This document shows positions 8,913-17,436 of a stretch of DNA of 42,799 nt, one piece after another; positions within the stretch are counted from its first letter, which is position 1; each line of letters begins with the position of its first letter. Under the pieces are notes generated by a model. It did not search any database, was not told the origin of the DNA, and was given only the letters and a program-made list of their open reading frames with translations. This stretch comes from Allomuricauda sp. (lineage in GTDB: Bacteria > Bacteroidota > Bacteroidia > Flavobacteriales > Flavobacteriaceae), in assembly GCA_028284725.1 (NCBI GenBank), contig JANQRD010000155.1:1-42799 (forward strand), in the 5' to 3' direction. The translations under genes and the position numbers were made by a program.

Positions 8913-9363
8913 AAAAATAAGCGCATTTACATTAGCAGAACTGATGGTGGTGCTGTTATTGACCATAGTTGTAGTAGGTCTAGCCTTTTCTATTTTGGGA
9001 TTGGTACAGCGCCAAATGGCTGGAATTCAGGCGAACTATGAGGATAAAACAGAGGGCAATCTGCTTCAGCATGCTCTATGGGTTGATTTCAACTCTTATA
9101 ACCATGTAGAATATGACCCTGTTGCCCAAACTGTATTTTTTGGCAATCATACCAAGGATTTGACCTATTATTTTCAGGAAGGTCTGATCATTAGGGCACG
9201 GGATACTTTTTATACCAGTTTTAGGATGGATGGATTGTTCTTTAATGGACAAACTGTGAGCGGAGGAAAGATAGATGCGATTGAACTGGTGGACAAGCAG
9301 GAAAATATTGAAAAACGGATATTCGTCTATAAAAAAAACACGGCAACTGATTTCATGAACTGA
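8899..9363 (+). CDS. Pseudopilin (GspJ/PulJ-like)
   Basis: 154 residues with a textbook class III signal: MAFTRKISA, then FTLAELMVVLLLTIVVVGLA. Cleavage before Phe gives Glu at +5. The long hydrophobic helix is followed by a soluble domain (residues about 35-154) including QRQMAGIQANYEDK and an LLQHALWVDFNSYNHVEYD segment, similar in layout to GspJ-type minor pseudopilins. The stop overlaps the start of gspF (ATGA-type overlap), so the proteins are co-translated. The subtype is not certain; it may be any minor pseudopilin. Confidence 0.87.
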   Translation: MAFTRKISAFTLAELMVVLLLTIVVVGLAFSILGLVQRQMAGIQANYEDKTEGNLLQHALWVDFNSYNHVEYDPVAQTVFFGNHTKDLTYYFQEGLIIRARDTFYTSFRMDGLFFNGQTVSGGKIDAIELVDKQENIEKRIFVYKKNTATDFMN

Positions 9364-10502
9364 TGGGATTCAATTTGGAAAACATAGCGCCGGATCAAAG
9401 CATTCCGAAAGATAAATCTGAAAGGGAAAAAACACCTCTTTTGGAGCGGGAACTGACTTTTTTTGGCAAGGCTTTTTCAAATAAGAGAAAGGAGGATTTT
9501 TACACCGAGTTGAGTGTGTTGTTGACAGCGGGAGTTCCCTTAAAGGAATCTTTAAAGCTGATTGGGGAGGGACAGAAAAAAGAACAGCACAAGAAATTGT
9601 TTCAGGATTTAGGGCAACAATTGGTATCGGGAAGTAGTTTTTCAGAGGCGATTAAAAAGCAAAAGGAGTTTACCGAATACGAATACTATTCCCTAAAGAT
9701 TGGTGAAGAGTCTGGTACCTTATCCACCATTGCATCTGAGCTTGGTACTTTTTTTGCTAAAAAAAATGAACAACACCGGAATCTGATCAATGCGTTGATC
9801 TATCCGATCATTATTTTGGTGACTGCGGTTTTGGTGGTTATTTTTATGCTCCGGTTGGTGGTGCCCATGTTTCAGGATATTTTTAAACAGAACAACGTGG
9901 AACTCCCATGGATTACCCAGGTCATTGTTGCGATATCCGATTTTATTAAGGATTATGGTTGGTGGCTTGTACTTTTGGTTATAGCCTTTATCGTATTACG
10001 AAAGCTATTGTTCAATTCCCAGGCCCTTAAGAAGCGAATCGATTATCTCTTGCTACGGATCCCTTACATGGGAAGTTTCTTGAAAGCCGTCTACCTTGCC
10101 CAGTTTACCAGGGCCATTAGTTTATTGACCGCATCAAAGGTACCTGTTTTAAACAGTATTGAACTGGCGGGAAAAATGATTGGGTTTGCTCCACTTAACG
10201 ATGCTTTGGATGTTGTCAACCAAAAAATTCTAAAAGGCGAAAGCCTGAGCAACAGCCTAAAGGGCAACCGAATTTTTGATGCTAAAATGATATCGATGGT
10301 GAAGGTTGCGGAAGAGACCAATCAGACAGAGTTTATGTTCGAGCGGCTGAACCAACAATACAGTATTGAGGTTCAACAGAAATCCAAACTACTGAGTACG
10401 CTTATGGAGCCTATGATCATTTTGGTGGTGGGTGTTTGTGTTGGGGTCATCCTCGTGGCGATGTACTTGCCCATGTTCAAACTGGGGAGCGTGCTTGGAT
10501 AG
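9363..10502 (+). CDS. gspF: GspF/PilC-type inner-membrane platform protein
   Basis: 379 residues. Two homologous T2SSF domains (about residues 35-165 and 240-365) are each followed by membrane helices: NLINALIYPIIILVTAVLVVIFML, a second near YGWWLVLLVIAFIVL, and a C-terminal LMEPMIILVVGVCVGVILVAMYLPMF. Signature pieces are FYTELSVLLTAGVPLKESL, YYSLKIGEESGTL and FTRAISLLTASKVPVLNSI. The protein anchors the assembly ATPase and drives pseudopilus polymerisation in type II secretion and type IV pili. It is the last gene of the operon. No GspE ATPase, GspD secretin or GspO peptidase is visible in the window, so these must be upstream or elsewhere. Confidence 0.95.
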   Translation: MGFNLENIAPDQSIPKDKSEREKTPLLERELTFFGKAFSNKRKEDFYTELSVLLTAGVPLKESLKLIGEGQKKEQHKKLFQDLGQQLVSGSSFSEAIKKQKEFTEYEYYSLKIGEESGTLSTIASELGTFFAKKNEQHRNLINALIYPIIILVTAVLVVIFMLRLVVPMFQDIFKQNNVELPWITQVIVAISDFIKDYGWWLVLLVIAFIVLRKLLFNSQALKKRIDYLLLRIPYMGSFLKAVYLAQFTRAISLLTASKVPVLNSIELAGKMIGFAPLNDALDVVNQKILKGESLSNSLKGNRIFDAKMISMVKVAEETNQTEFMFERLNQQYSIEVQQKSKLLSTLMEPMIILVVGVCVGVILVAMYLPMFKLGSVLG

Positions 10503-10544
10503 GGAATTCATGAATTTAACTTCCGGCTTGCAAGTCAAAACATA

Positions 10545-10574
10545 AAAAAGCCACCAGTTATCGTTGATGGTTTT
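10545..10574 (-). terminator. Possible terminator of the ancestral tRNA-fMet transcript
   Basis: On the minus strand CCATCA (10570-10565) pairs with TGGTGG (10556-10551, one G-U pair), followed by C and six T. It lies just 3' of the tRNA fragment, as expected for a former tRNA gene end. Confidence 0.4.
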
Positions 10575-10580
10575 CCTGTG

Positions 10581-10641
10581 TATCAGGGACTGGATTCGAA
10601 CCAGCGACCTTCGGGTTATGAGCCTGAGGCCCCAACCTACT
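10581..10641 (-). pseudogene. Degenerate tRNA-fMet fragment (3' portion), candidate att site
   Basis: Bases 10581-10628 match the 3' portion of the intact initiator tRNA at 33121-33168 with only a handful of substitutions. They cover the discriminator and acceptor 3' strand, the T arm, the variable loop and the CAT anticodon arm (GGGCTCATAACCC degraded to AGGCTCATAACCC). The D-loop part ACCTACT persists at 10635-10641, but the D stem and the 5' acceptor strand are lost, so it cannot fold as a functional tRNA. It has the same strand and orientation as the intact copy. This is what the distal att site of an island integrated at the tRNA 3' end looks like; a decayed tandem duplicate is the alternative. 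Confidence 0.85.
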
Positions 10642-11253
10642 ATTTTTAAACCACTGAAAAACAGTTTGTTAGTTAGTGTTAAAATGTCAAAAAGCGCGTA
10701 CAATTTGTTTGGTGGCATTTACGCTTTCGTTTTTTTAAAGGCACAATAAATGATTGAAAACCATTTAGTTGACTCTTTTTTTGTGATCCAAAGTTGCTGA
10801 AAAAGTAATAGATGCCAGACTGTTTTCTAAATTTCAAGGGCGGGATTTGGAAAGTATAGTTGAAAATGCAATGAATGCCATCACATTAAATAGGGACAAG
10901 TTACTTCGATAAGCAAATAGAATGGGTAAAAGGCAAAATGTTGAAAATCAAGTTAAGAAAATCCTCCCCAATTGATTGCGGTGGGGATATCCGAAGACAA
11001 TATAATATGTCCGTGGATTTGGATTCAAAATGACACTTACTTTTTGTGGATTACGGGCAAAGACCCTAAAGTGGAGTCTCCATTGGGCAAGTGTGGAATT
11101 TTAGAGTGGACTTATTTGATTATTTAATTCATTTTCAGTGTTTTAAAAATCGCCAAGATTAATTACCCACCAAAACAATGTCGAATTTTAAATGAACTTG
11201 TTTCATATCAAATATCTAAAAAATTGTAAGGTAGCTGTCTGTTTCAGAATTCT
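10642..11253. other. Gene-poor, decayed region inside the left end of the nitrate block
   Basis: No intact gene is visible over about 600 bp. It contains the 41-codon coding-like remnant at 10787-10912. A second open stretch at about 11039-11125 reads FLWITGKDPKVESPLGKCGI and continues to a stop; it has no start and no recognised family. A short inverted pair CTCCCC...GGGGA lies near 10963-10986. The whole stretch looks like eroded DNA at an island boundary. Confidence 0.55.
10787..10912 (+). pseudogene. C-terminal gene remnant, family unknown
   Basis: After a TGA at 10784 the frame runs through SKVAEKVIDARLFSKFQGRD, then LESIVENAMNAITLNRDKLL and R, to a TAA at 10910-10912. Codon choice and amino-acid pattern look like real protein, but there is no start codon or signal, so it is read as the surviving 3' end of a gene. 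I do not recognise the family. The remnant lies just inside the tRNA-fragment boundary, consistent with recombination or deletion there. Confidence 0.45.
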
Positions 11254-11619
11254 TTAAAGTAATCTCGGATTCGGGTAATTATCAGACTGATCCTCAATGG
11301 TATTGTCCAAACAAGTGAAGTCTTTTTCCACTAAAAGAGAGAGCGCCGAAGTATCGTTCCAATCTACCGAATTGCTGTATCCCACCCTATTGCTGTTGGC
11401 CCATATGGACAACTCCTTTTGTGGCATGTATATGGTAATCCTATTGTTCACAAAATCGGCTTCCAATTCTTCAATACCAGCTTTGGCCTCAAGACTATAG
11501 ACCAATATGTTGCTACCAAAAGCGGTAGTCTCCTCATAAAACCCCTCATTACAGAAGGTCTCTACTTCGGTTTTGGTTAACCGGAACCGCACTGAATTAC
11601 CTTTGATTCGTATTTTCAT
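11254..11619 (-). CDS. Conserved small protein next to the sensor kinase (DUF7009-like)
   Basis: 121 residues, with no signal peptide or TM helix. It begins MKIRIKGNSVRFRLTKTEV and has a short beta-rich pattern (ITIYMPQKELSIWA), then VGYSNSVDW and an acidic FTCLDNTIEDQ tail. It resembles a small Bacteroidota family I recall as DUF7009, often near nitrite or nitrate genes; the name is from memory. It starts 7 bp after the kinase stop codon on the same strand, so they form an operon. That suggests a job in nitrate/nitrite signalling or NirBD assembly, but no function is known to me. Confidence 0.8.
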   Translation of the reverse strand: MKIRIKGNSVRFRLTKTEVETFCNEGFYEETTAFGSNILVYSLEAKAGIEELEADFVNNRITIYMPQKELSIWANSNRVGYSNSVDWNDTSALSLLVEKDFTCLDNTIEDQSDNYPNPRLL

Positions 11620-11626
11620 TTTCGTT

Positions 11627-13477
11627 TTATTTTGAGTTTTCCATCACCGGCTCACCAACGTTATAGTTGATGGTGACCCTAGTACCTTCATCAGGTATTG
11701 AATTGATGAACAAACGTCCATTGATATAACTTATACGCTCTTTCATAAAAAATACCCCCATACCACCTTCACTGTCCTTCTTGGCTACCTTATCCAAAAC
11801 GGATGGGTCAAAGCCTTTGCCATCATCATCAATGACTACGCTCAAAAGGCCATCCACATAGTTGATGGTAACCAGGATATAATTGGCATCTGAGTACTTA
11901 ATGGCATTATTGACTGCCTCTTGGGTTACCCTATAAATGTTTGTTTCCGCCAGTGAATCAAAACGGATGTTTTCCTCGGTCTTGTTCTCAAATAAAATAT
12001 TTTTTCCCGTAAGCTTACTCAATTCAACAGTCATTTTTTGAAGTGCAGGGAAGATACCATGATCTTCCAATTCCGGTGGGGTAAGATTAAAGGTCGCTGT
12101 ACGTACCCCCTTTATCAAATCTGAAGCAAGTGTTTTCAGATAAGCGATTTTTTCTTTGGTCTTTTCCTTCTGATTTAAGTTTATCGATTCGATATTGAAC
12201 TTCAGGGCCGTTAACATTTGCCCTATGCCGTCGTGAATATCCTTCGCAATACGCTTCCGTTCTTCTTCTTGTCCCTCCACAATTTGACTGGCCTGCAATT
12301 GCTTCTGTTGCATGCGCTCCTCATAATTCTGTTTGGTCAGTTCCTCAATTTTTAACTGGTTCTTCTTTCGTTCCGTAATGTCGGAACATAATATCAATAC
12401 ACTTTGTTCCAAACTGGATTGGTGCATGGGTATAATGGACATATCAAGCCAAAGGTGAGTCCCTGCTTTGGTCCGGATCTCTATTTCTTCGTTGCGAATG
12501 TTTTTTCGCTTGCTGGTGACCATTTCCCGGAGGTATTGTTGTTGCCCTTCATCATCGGTAAGGATTTCGGAAAGCGGAGAGTTCAGCTGGACTTTGGAAA
12601 TGCCCAACAAATTCAGAAATTTTTTGCTAATGAAAACTACCGTACCATTCTTTCGGATGCTTGCAAAAAGGGCTGCATTGTCAATTACAAAATTAAGTTC
12701 CTGAAGTTGTTGCAATGAGCGTTGCTTTTCTTCAAAGAGACGTTTGATTTCCGAGGCGGTATTATCCGATTCTATTTGACTTTGAATCAATTTTGAAATG
12801 GTTTCCCGTATCTGAATGGAAAGGGGTCTGAAGATAAAGACCACCTCCAACAACAGAATCAATAGGGATAGCGCCAACAAGAGGTATTCCTTGAGCTTTA
12901 GTTTTTGCAGCTTTTCTTTGCTCAGCGCATCATATTCATTCACTATGGCATCCATTTTGACTAAAAAGTCCCCTTCGTTGGCCAGTAATACACTTAATTG
13001 GTCTTCATATTTTGGAGAAAGAGAATAATCGATAGAACTGTCACTCAAAATAATTTCAGCTGCATGGACCATAGCTTCATGATGGGGGTTCAAATCCTCG
13101 AACAATGTTAGAATGGTTCGATTTTCTTCCTTTGGAAGACCTATGCTATCGTTACCATTTTGAAGCCCGTTATGGGAAGTCTTCCATACAAAGAGTGTTT
13201 GTTTTAAATCGTTCTGAATTTTTTTTATTTCTTCAATATCTGAGTTAGTGGTTCTGAGGAGTAACGCTTCTTTGACCAACTTTTGACTAAAAGCTCTTTG
13301 CCGCCCGGCCACATTGATGACCCTAGAGTCGTTAAGTTGTAAGTTGAGGTGCTGTTGAATTAAAATTTGGGCAACAATAATGGTCAAGGCAATAGTGGCA
13401 AGAGCCAACAAGTACCACTTTCTAACCCTTAAAAAGGTAGCGGTGTCCAGTGCCTGTTGTTGCTTTTGGTTTTCCAT
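11627..13477 (-). CDS. NarX-like membrane histidine kinase with PilJ-type sensor and PAS domain
   Basis: 616 residues. A TM helix at about 20-40 precedes a periplasmic helical sensor of the PilJ/NarX type, beginning with SRVINVAGRQRAFSQKL. This resembles the P-box that binds nitrate/nitrite in NarX. A second TM (about 195-218) is followed by a coiled linker, a PAS domain (FVIDNAALFASIRKNGTVVF to about residue 370), a HisKA_3 dimerisation domain with phospho-acceptor His415 (AKDIHDGIGQMLTALKF), and an HATPase domain (AVNNAIKYSDA, VIDDDGKGFD, GGMGVFFMKERI). The partner is most likely the NarL-type regulator at 26932, 13 kb away. A consensus -7 box precedes it (13494-13501). Nitrate sensing is inferred from domains and neighbourhood. 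Confidence 0.93.
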   Translation of the reverse strand: MENQKQQQALDTATFLRVRKWYLLALATIALTIIVAQILIQQHLNLQLNDSRVINVAGRQRAFSQKLVKEALLLRTTNSDIEEIKKIQNDLKQTLFVWKTSHNGLQNGNDSIGLPKEENRTILTLFEDLNPHHEAMVHAAEIILSDSSIDYSLSPKYEDQLSVLLANEGDFLVKMDAIVNEYDALSKEKLQKLKLKEYLLLALSLLILLLEVVFIFRPLSIQIRETISKLIQSQIESDNTASEIKRLFEEKQRSLQQLQELNFVIDNAALFASIRKNGTVVFISKKFLNLLGISKVQLNSPLSEILTDDEGQQQYLREMVTSKRKNIRNEEIEIRTKAGTHLWLDMSIIPMHQSSLEQSVLILCSDITERKKNQLKIEELTKQNYEERMQQKQLQASQIVEGQEEERKRIAKDIHDGIGQMLTALKFNIESINLNQKEKTKEKIAYLKTLASDLIKGVRTATFNLTPPELEDHGIFPALQKMTVELSKLTGKNILFENKTEENIRFDSLAETNIYRVTQEAVNNAIKYSDANYILVTINYVDGLLSVVIDDDGKGFDPSVLDKVAKKDSEGGMGVFFMKERISYINGRLFINSIPDEGTRVTINYNVGEPVMENSK

Positions 13478-13493
13478 GACCAGTAGTATGCAT

Positions 13494-13501
13494 CAAAAAT
13501 A
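13494..13501 (-). promoter_or_regulatory. Bacteroidota -7 promoter element of the sensor kinase
   Basis: On the minus strand TATTTTTG matches the TAnnTTTG consensus exactly, 16 bp before the kinase ATG. The narL-type gene has the identical octamer at 26920. Confidence 0.65.
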
Positions 13502-13612
13502 AGCCATTAGACCAAAACTGCCCGGTAGCAAGGGCGTTCAGCATTTCGATAATCCGCCATCTCAAAGCAATTCTTTATAGTATGCTGTCGCCTCGAACCT
13601 TTCAGCTTTAGG

Positions 13613-13990
13613 CTATTTTGAGAAACCAATATAGATAAAGTTGTTCTCAATTTTTATTGGATAGGTCGCAATAGCCTCCAGATTCCCATTGAGATTTTCA
13701 CCCGTTTTCAATGAAAAGGTGTTTTTATGCAGTGGACAGGCTACTTTAGGATGGTCACCATCGACCCCAATCATCCCCCTCGATAGAACCATTTCCATTT
13801 TATGCGGACATAGATTTTGACAGGCGTACCATTCGCCTTTTCGAGTAAAGTTGAACACCGCTATTTGCTTATCCTTGTATTTCACACAGGCTCCTCCGTT
13901 TTTGGGGAATTTGGAAACCTCCGCAGCTTTGAACCAAACTGTTACTTCTGATTCAGTGGTTGCTTGATAGGTATTCAGTTCTGGTATCAT
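13613..13990 (-). CDS. nirD: Nitrite reductase small subunit (Rieske 2Fe-2S)
   Basis: 125 residues, cytosolic. A Rieske-type fold carries the cluster motifs CPH (in CQNLCPHKMEMVLSRG) and CPLHKNTFSLKTGENL, with Cys and His pairs that ligate a 2Fe-2S centre. It is the small subunit of the assimilatory NADH nitrite reductase and follows nirB on the same strand after 46 bp, the usual order. It is a little longer than typical NirD at the N-terminus; the ATG at 13990 is the only upstream start giving the full domain. The next gene downstream, the kinase, has its own promoter. Confidence 0.95.
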   Translation of the reverse strand: MIPELNTYQATTESEVTVWFKAAEVSKFPKNGGACVKYKDKQIAVFNFTRKGEWYACQNLCPHKMEMVLSRGMIGVDGDHPKVACPLHKNTFSLKTGENLNGNLEAIATYPIKIENNFIYIGFSK

Positions 13991-14036
13991 AACTCAAAAT
14001 TTACTGTCGTCTTTATAGAAGGTAGTATCCTTAAAA

Positions 14037-16538
14037 TTAGGTCCAAGCCTTGGGCATCTTCTGCCCTCTCATGGGCACAAACTCAATATTACTATCCTCT
14101 TCTTCTGAATTTACAAAGTGGGTATACCTTGCCCGGATTTCGGGTGTTTCCACTGCTTCTTTCCACTCACATTTGTAGGTGTCGGCATATTGTTGCATTT
14201 CGGCGTCCAGTTCTTCACCAATACCCAATGAATCGTTTATGACCACATTTTTCAGGTAAGTGATTCCTCCTTCCAGTTTTTCCAACCAAGCGGCGGTTCG
14301 GGTCAAAGGCGGAGCAGTTTTAATATAGAACATCAAGAAACGGTCTACATATCTGACCGCAGTTTCTTTGTCCACTTTTTCCGCCAACAATTCGGCATGC
14401 TTCGGATTTGCTCCTCCGTTACCGCATACGTATACATTCCATCCTCCTTCAACCGCGATAAAACCAAAATCCTTACAACGGGCCTCAGCACATTCGCGGA
14501 TGCAACCTGATACCCCTCCTTTCATTTTATGGGGAGAACGAATGCCTTTATACCGATTTTCAATTTCTATGGCGAAGCTTACACTCTCATCCATTCCATA
14601 CCGACACCATGTGGACCCAACACAACTTTTTACCGTTCGCAAAGCTTTTCCATAAGCATGCCCACTTTCAAATCCTTCTTTGATGAGCTCTTCCCAGATT
14701 AAAGGAAGCTCATGCAATTGAGCGCCGAACATATCAATACGTTGTCCCCCCGTTATTTTGGTGTATAGATCATATTTCATTCCTATACGCCCTAAGGCCA
14801 TTAACTGTTTTGGGGTGATTTCACCTCCTGCAACCCTGGGAACCACAGAATAGGTTCCATTGCGTTGAATGTTGGCCAGATAACGATCGTTAGAATCTTG
14901 AATGGTTTCCTGTCGATTTGCCGTTTCATTGTAGACACTGGCAAAAATAGCGGCAACAGCGGGCTTGCAAACTTCACAGCCGTCTCCTTGACCCACGGTA
15001 TCGAGCAGCTCGTCATAATCTTGAATGTTTCGCAGTTTTACAATATCGTACAACTCCTGACGAGAGTAATCAAAGTGTTCGCAGATATGTACTTTGACCG
15101 TTTTGCCTAGGGATTTTAAACTTTCTGTGACCAAATCCGCGACCATCGGCTTGCAACCCCCACAACCTGTGGTCGCTTTGGTGGATTTAGCTATGCTTTT
15201 TACGCTTTCATGTCCTCCTTCGGTAACAGCACAGCAAATGGCTCCTTTGGTAATGGATTCGCAAGAACAGACCACAGCTGCATCGGGCAGGTCCATGACA
15301 TTGCCCATGGCGTCTCCATCGCCCCCACGAGCCCCCAGAATCAAATCTTCGGGGTTTTCAGGCAATGGCATTTCATTCTGCTGAAGCTGTAACAACATAT
15401 TGTAATCCAAAGCATCTCCAACCAAAATGCCGCCCAACAATTTTTTACCATCCTTGGAAACATTGATCCGCTTATACAATCCTTGTAATTTGTTTTCAAA
15501 AACAATGGTATGTGCTTCTTCTTCAGAGGTGAAGGGGTTTCCAAAACTGGCTACATCGACACCGATAAGCTTTAGTTTGGTCGACATGTCTATGCTCTCG
15601 GCCATCAGGGTTTCTCCACCCAAAATCTGGTCCACAGCCACTTGAGCCATTTCATAACCAGGTGCGACCAAACCATATATCATCTGATTGTATAGGGCTA
15701 CCTCACCAATGGCAAAAATGTAGGGATTCGAAGTACGCATGGTGTTGTCCACCACAATTCCACCACGAATACCAACTTCGAGATCACATGTCTTGGCCAA
15801 TTCATCCCGAGGACGGATGCCTGCTGAAATTATTAGCATGTCCACATTCAATGAATCCCCTTCTGAAAATTCCATACCCTGAATACTTCCATTACCAAGA
15901 ATTTGCTGGGTAGCTTTGTTCAGATGAACGCTTATTCCCAGTTCATTCATTTTGGTTTCCAGGGCTGCACTACCGTCATCATCCAATTGGCGAGGCATTA
16001 ACCTAGGGGCAAATTCCACCACGTGGGGTTCCAACCCCATATCTTTCACAGCCTTAGCTGCTTCAAGACCCAAGAGGCCGCCACCAAGCACCGCAGCTTT
16101 ACTTCCTTTGATACTTGAGGCATAGCTCATAGTCTCTTCCAAATCTTCTATGGTACGATATACAAATACGCCCTTTTTGTCTACTCCCTTTATGGGTGGT
16201 ACAAAGGGGACGGAACCTGTAGCCAATACCAAATAATCATATGAAAACGATTTTTCGTTTAACGTGATTATGGTCTTTGTTTCTTTTTGAATGTCCACAA
16301 CACGTTCATTAGTATATAGTTCAATACCATTTTCCTCGTACCACGACCGTGGAGAAAGAGTCAATTTTTCAGCATCACCATTCTCAAAAAACTCGCTAAG
16401 GTGAACCCTGTCATAGGCTACTCTCGGTTCCTCACCAAAAACAATAAGTCTGTAATCCTCCTGTTGTGATTGATGGACAAATTTTTCACAAAACTTGTAT
16501 CCCACCATTCCATTACCAACAACAATAACTGTTTTCAT
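14037..16538 (-). CDS. nirB: Assimilatory nitrite reductase large subunit
   Basis: 833 residues, normal for NirB. In order: an FAD/NAD(P)H oxidoreductase domain (GNGMVGYKF near the start; GGGLLGLEAAKAV for the pyridine nucleotide; about 1-400), two BFD-like 2Fe-2S segments (VVCSCESITKG...TGCGGCKP and GDGCEVCKP), and the siroheme/4Fe-4S nitrite reductase domain. Siroheme and cluster ligands are Cys639 and Cys645 (CVGSTWCRYG) plus Cys679 and Cys683 (GCIREC). It reduces nitrite to ammonium with six electrons in the cytosol, with NirD. It is divergent from cobA across a 121-bp region that holds the 16-bp TACGTA inverted repeat, so the two are likely regulated together. Confidence 0.98.
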   Translation of the reverse strand: MKTVIVVGNGMVGYKFCEKFVHQSQQEDYRLIVFGEEPRVAYDRVHLSEFFENGDAEKLTLSPRSWYEENGIELYTNERVVDIQKETKTIITLNEKSFSYDYLVLATGSVPFVPPIKGVDKKGVFVYRTIEDLEETMSYASSIKGSKAAVLGGGLLGLEAAKAVKDMGLEPHVVEFAPRLMPRQLDDDGSAALETKMNELGISVHLNKATQQILGNGSIQGMEFSEGDSLNVDMLIISAGIRPRDELAKTCDLEVGIRGGIVVDNTMRTSNPYIFAIGEVALYNQMIYGLVAPGYEMAQVAVDQILGGETLMAESIDMSTKLKLIGVDVASFGNPFTSEEEAHTIVFENKLQGLYKRINVSKDGKKLLGGILVGDALDYNMLLQLQQNEMPLPENPEDLILGARGGDGDAMGNVMDLPDAAVVCSCESITKGAICCAVTEGGHESVKSIAKSTKATTGCGGCKPMVADLVTESLKSLGKTVKVHICEHFDYSRQELYDIVKLRNIQDYDELLDTVGQGDGCEVCKPAVAAIFASVYNETANRQETIQDSNDRYLANIQRNGTYSVVPRVAGGEITPKQLMALGRIGMKYDLYTKITGGQRIDMFGAQLHELPLIWEELIKEGFESGHAYGKALRTVKSCVGSTWCRYGMDESVSFAIEIENRYKGIRSPHKMKGGVSGCIRECAEARCKDFGFIAVEGGWNVYVCGNGGANPKHAELLAEKVDKETAVRYVDRFLMFYIKTAPPLTRTAAWLEKLEGGITYLKNVVINDSLGIGEELDAEMQQYADTYKCEWKEAVETPEIRARYTHFVNSEEEDSNIEFVPMRGQKMPKAWT

Positions 16539-16548
16539 ATGCCTGTAA

Positions 16549-16556
16549 TTAAACTA
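16549..16556 (-). promoter_or_regulatory. Possible -7 element of nirB
   Basis: TAGTTTAA on the minus strand is a partial match to TAnnTTTG (the last two bases differ). Its centre is 23 bp from the centre of the 16-bp repeat, exactly the spacing seen for the better -7 box of nrtA. The spacing is the main support. Confidence 0.4.
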
Positions 16557-16567
16557 CAAGGCAATAT

Positions 16568-16583
16568 TACGTATTATTACGTA
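16568..16583. promoter_or_regulatory. 16-bp inverted repeat, candidate NarL-type operator (nirB/cobA)
   Basis: TACGTATTATTACGTA: two heptamers TACGTAW in inverted orientation with a 2-bp spacer, the 7-2-7 geometry known for NarL. An extra half-site TACGTA lies at 16611-16616 on the cobA side. Near-identical 16-mers precede the nitrate reductase (27695) and nrtA (21210). Confidence 0.75.
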
Positions 16584-16659
16584 TTTTTGATATGATTATA
16601 TCGAAATAATTACGTATTCTTGTTGTGGAATTGATAAAACCATCCTATAAATAATCCAA

Positions 16660-17436
16660 ATGAAACAATTACACAAATCACCAAAAGTAACCCTTGTAGG
16701 GGCGGGACCGGGTTGCTCAGAACTCATTACTCTTAAGGGTTTAGAGGCTTTGAAGAAAGCGGATATCATTTTATACGATGCACTAGTGAGTCCTAAACTT
16801 TTGGAGATGGTTTCACCCAATATTCAGAAAAAATACGTAGGAAAGCGTTGTGGAAAACATAGTGTTCAACAAGAAGAGATTAACAAATTGTTGGTAGAAT
16901 ATGCCTTCACCCATGGTCATGTAGTACGATTAAAAGGTGGCGATCCTTTTGTCTTTGGACGAGCTTCAGAAGAGATTGATCATCTGGAATCATTTGGCAT
17001 TCCCGTTACGGTGATACCAGGTGTAAGCAGTGCGATTGCTGTTCCCTCCAGTCAAGGGATTCCATTAACAAAGCGAGGAACTGCCTCAAGTTTTTGGGTA
17101 ATGACAGCTACCAAACGGGATGGTTATGTCTCTGAAGATTTGACTTTGGCCGCCCAATCCTCAGCAACAATGGTTATTTTGATGGGAATACGAAAATTGA
17201 AGGAAATTTCCAGTGAAATTAGGAGGTTTCGAGGAAGTTCTACCCCTATAGCCATTATTCAAAATGGCACTTTGAAAGACGAAATTGTCCATATTGGAAC
17301 ATTGAAAAGCACATCCAAACTTTTAAATACATTAGACACTTCAAAACCAGGAGTTATAGTAGTGGGCAATGTTGTTTCCGAACATCCCTCCTTTTTTGAT
17401 GAAGAAATACAACGTGTTCTACATTCTATTCTTTAA
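16660..17436 (+). CDS. cobA: Uroporphyrinogen-III C-methyltransferase (siroheme synthesis)
   Basis: 258 residues, a single SUMT domain. Motifs: VTLVGAGPGCSELITLKG at the SAM site, YDALVSPKLL, GKRCGKH, RLKGGDPFVFGRASEE and VIPGVSSAIAVPSSQGIPLT. It methylates uroporphyrinogen III twice to precorrin-2, the precursor of the siroheme used by NirB. There is no CysG-type oxidase/ferrochelatase domain, so precorrin-2 must be finished by another protein not in this window. It is divergent from nirB with shared regulatory DNA, which fits a dedicated supply for nitrite reduction. The ATG at 16660 places the SAM motif normally. Confidence 0.96.
   Translation: MKQLHKSPKVTLVGAGPGCSELITLKGLEALKKADIILYDALVSPKLLEMVSPNIQKKYVGKRCGKHSVQQEEINKLLVEYAFTHGHVVRLKGGDPFVFGRASEEIDHLESFGIPVTVIPGVSSAIAVPSSQGIPLTKRGTASSFWVMTATKRDGYVSEDLTLAAQSSATMVILMGIRKLKEISSEIRRFRGSSTPIAIIQNGTLKDEIVHIGTLKSTSKLLNTLDTSKPGVIVVGNVVSEHPSFFDEEIQRVLHSIL

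Noticed and set aside
10581..10641. A second functional tRNA-Met
   Set aside because: The D stem and the 5' acceptor strand are missing, and substitutions break the acceptor and anticodon stems, so it cannot fold.
10389..10718. 109-codon minus-strand ORF over the end of gspF and the tRNA fragment
   Set aside because: It reads through the gspF coding strand and a tRNA-derived segment; the protein has no pattern of its own.
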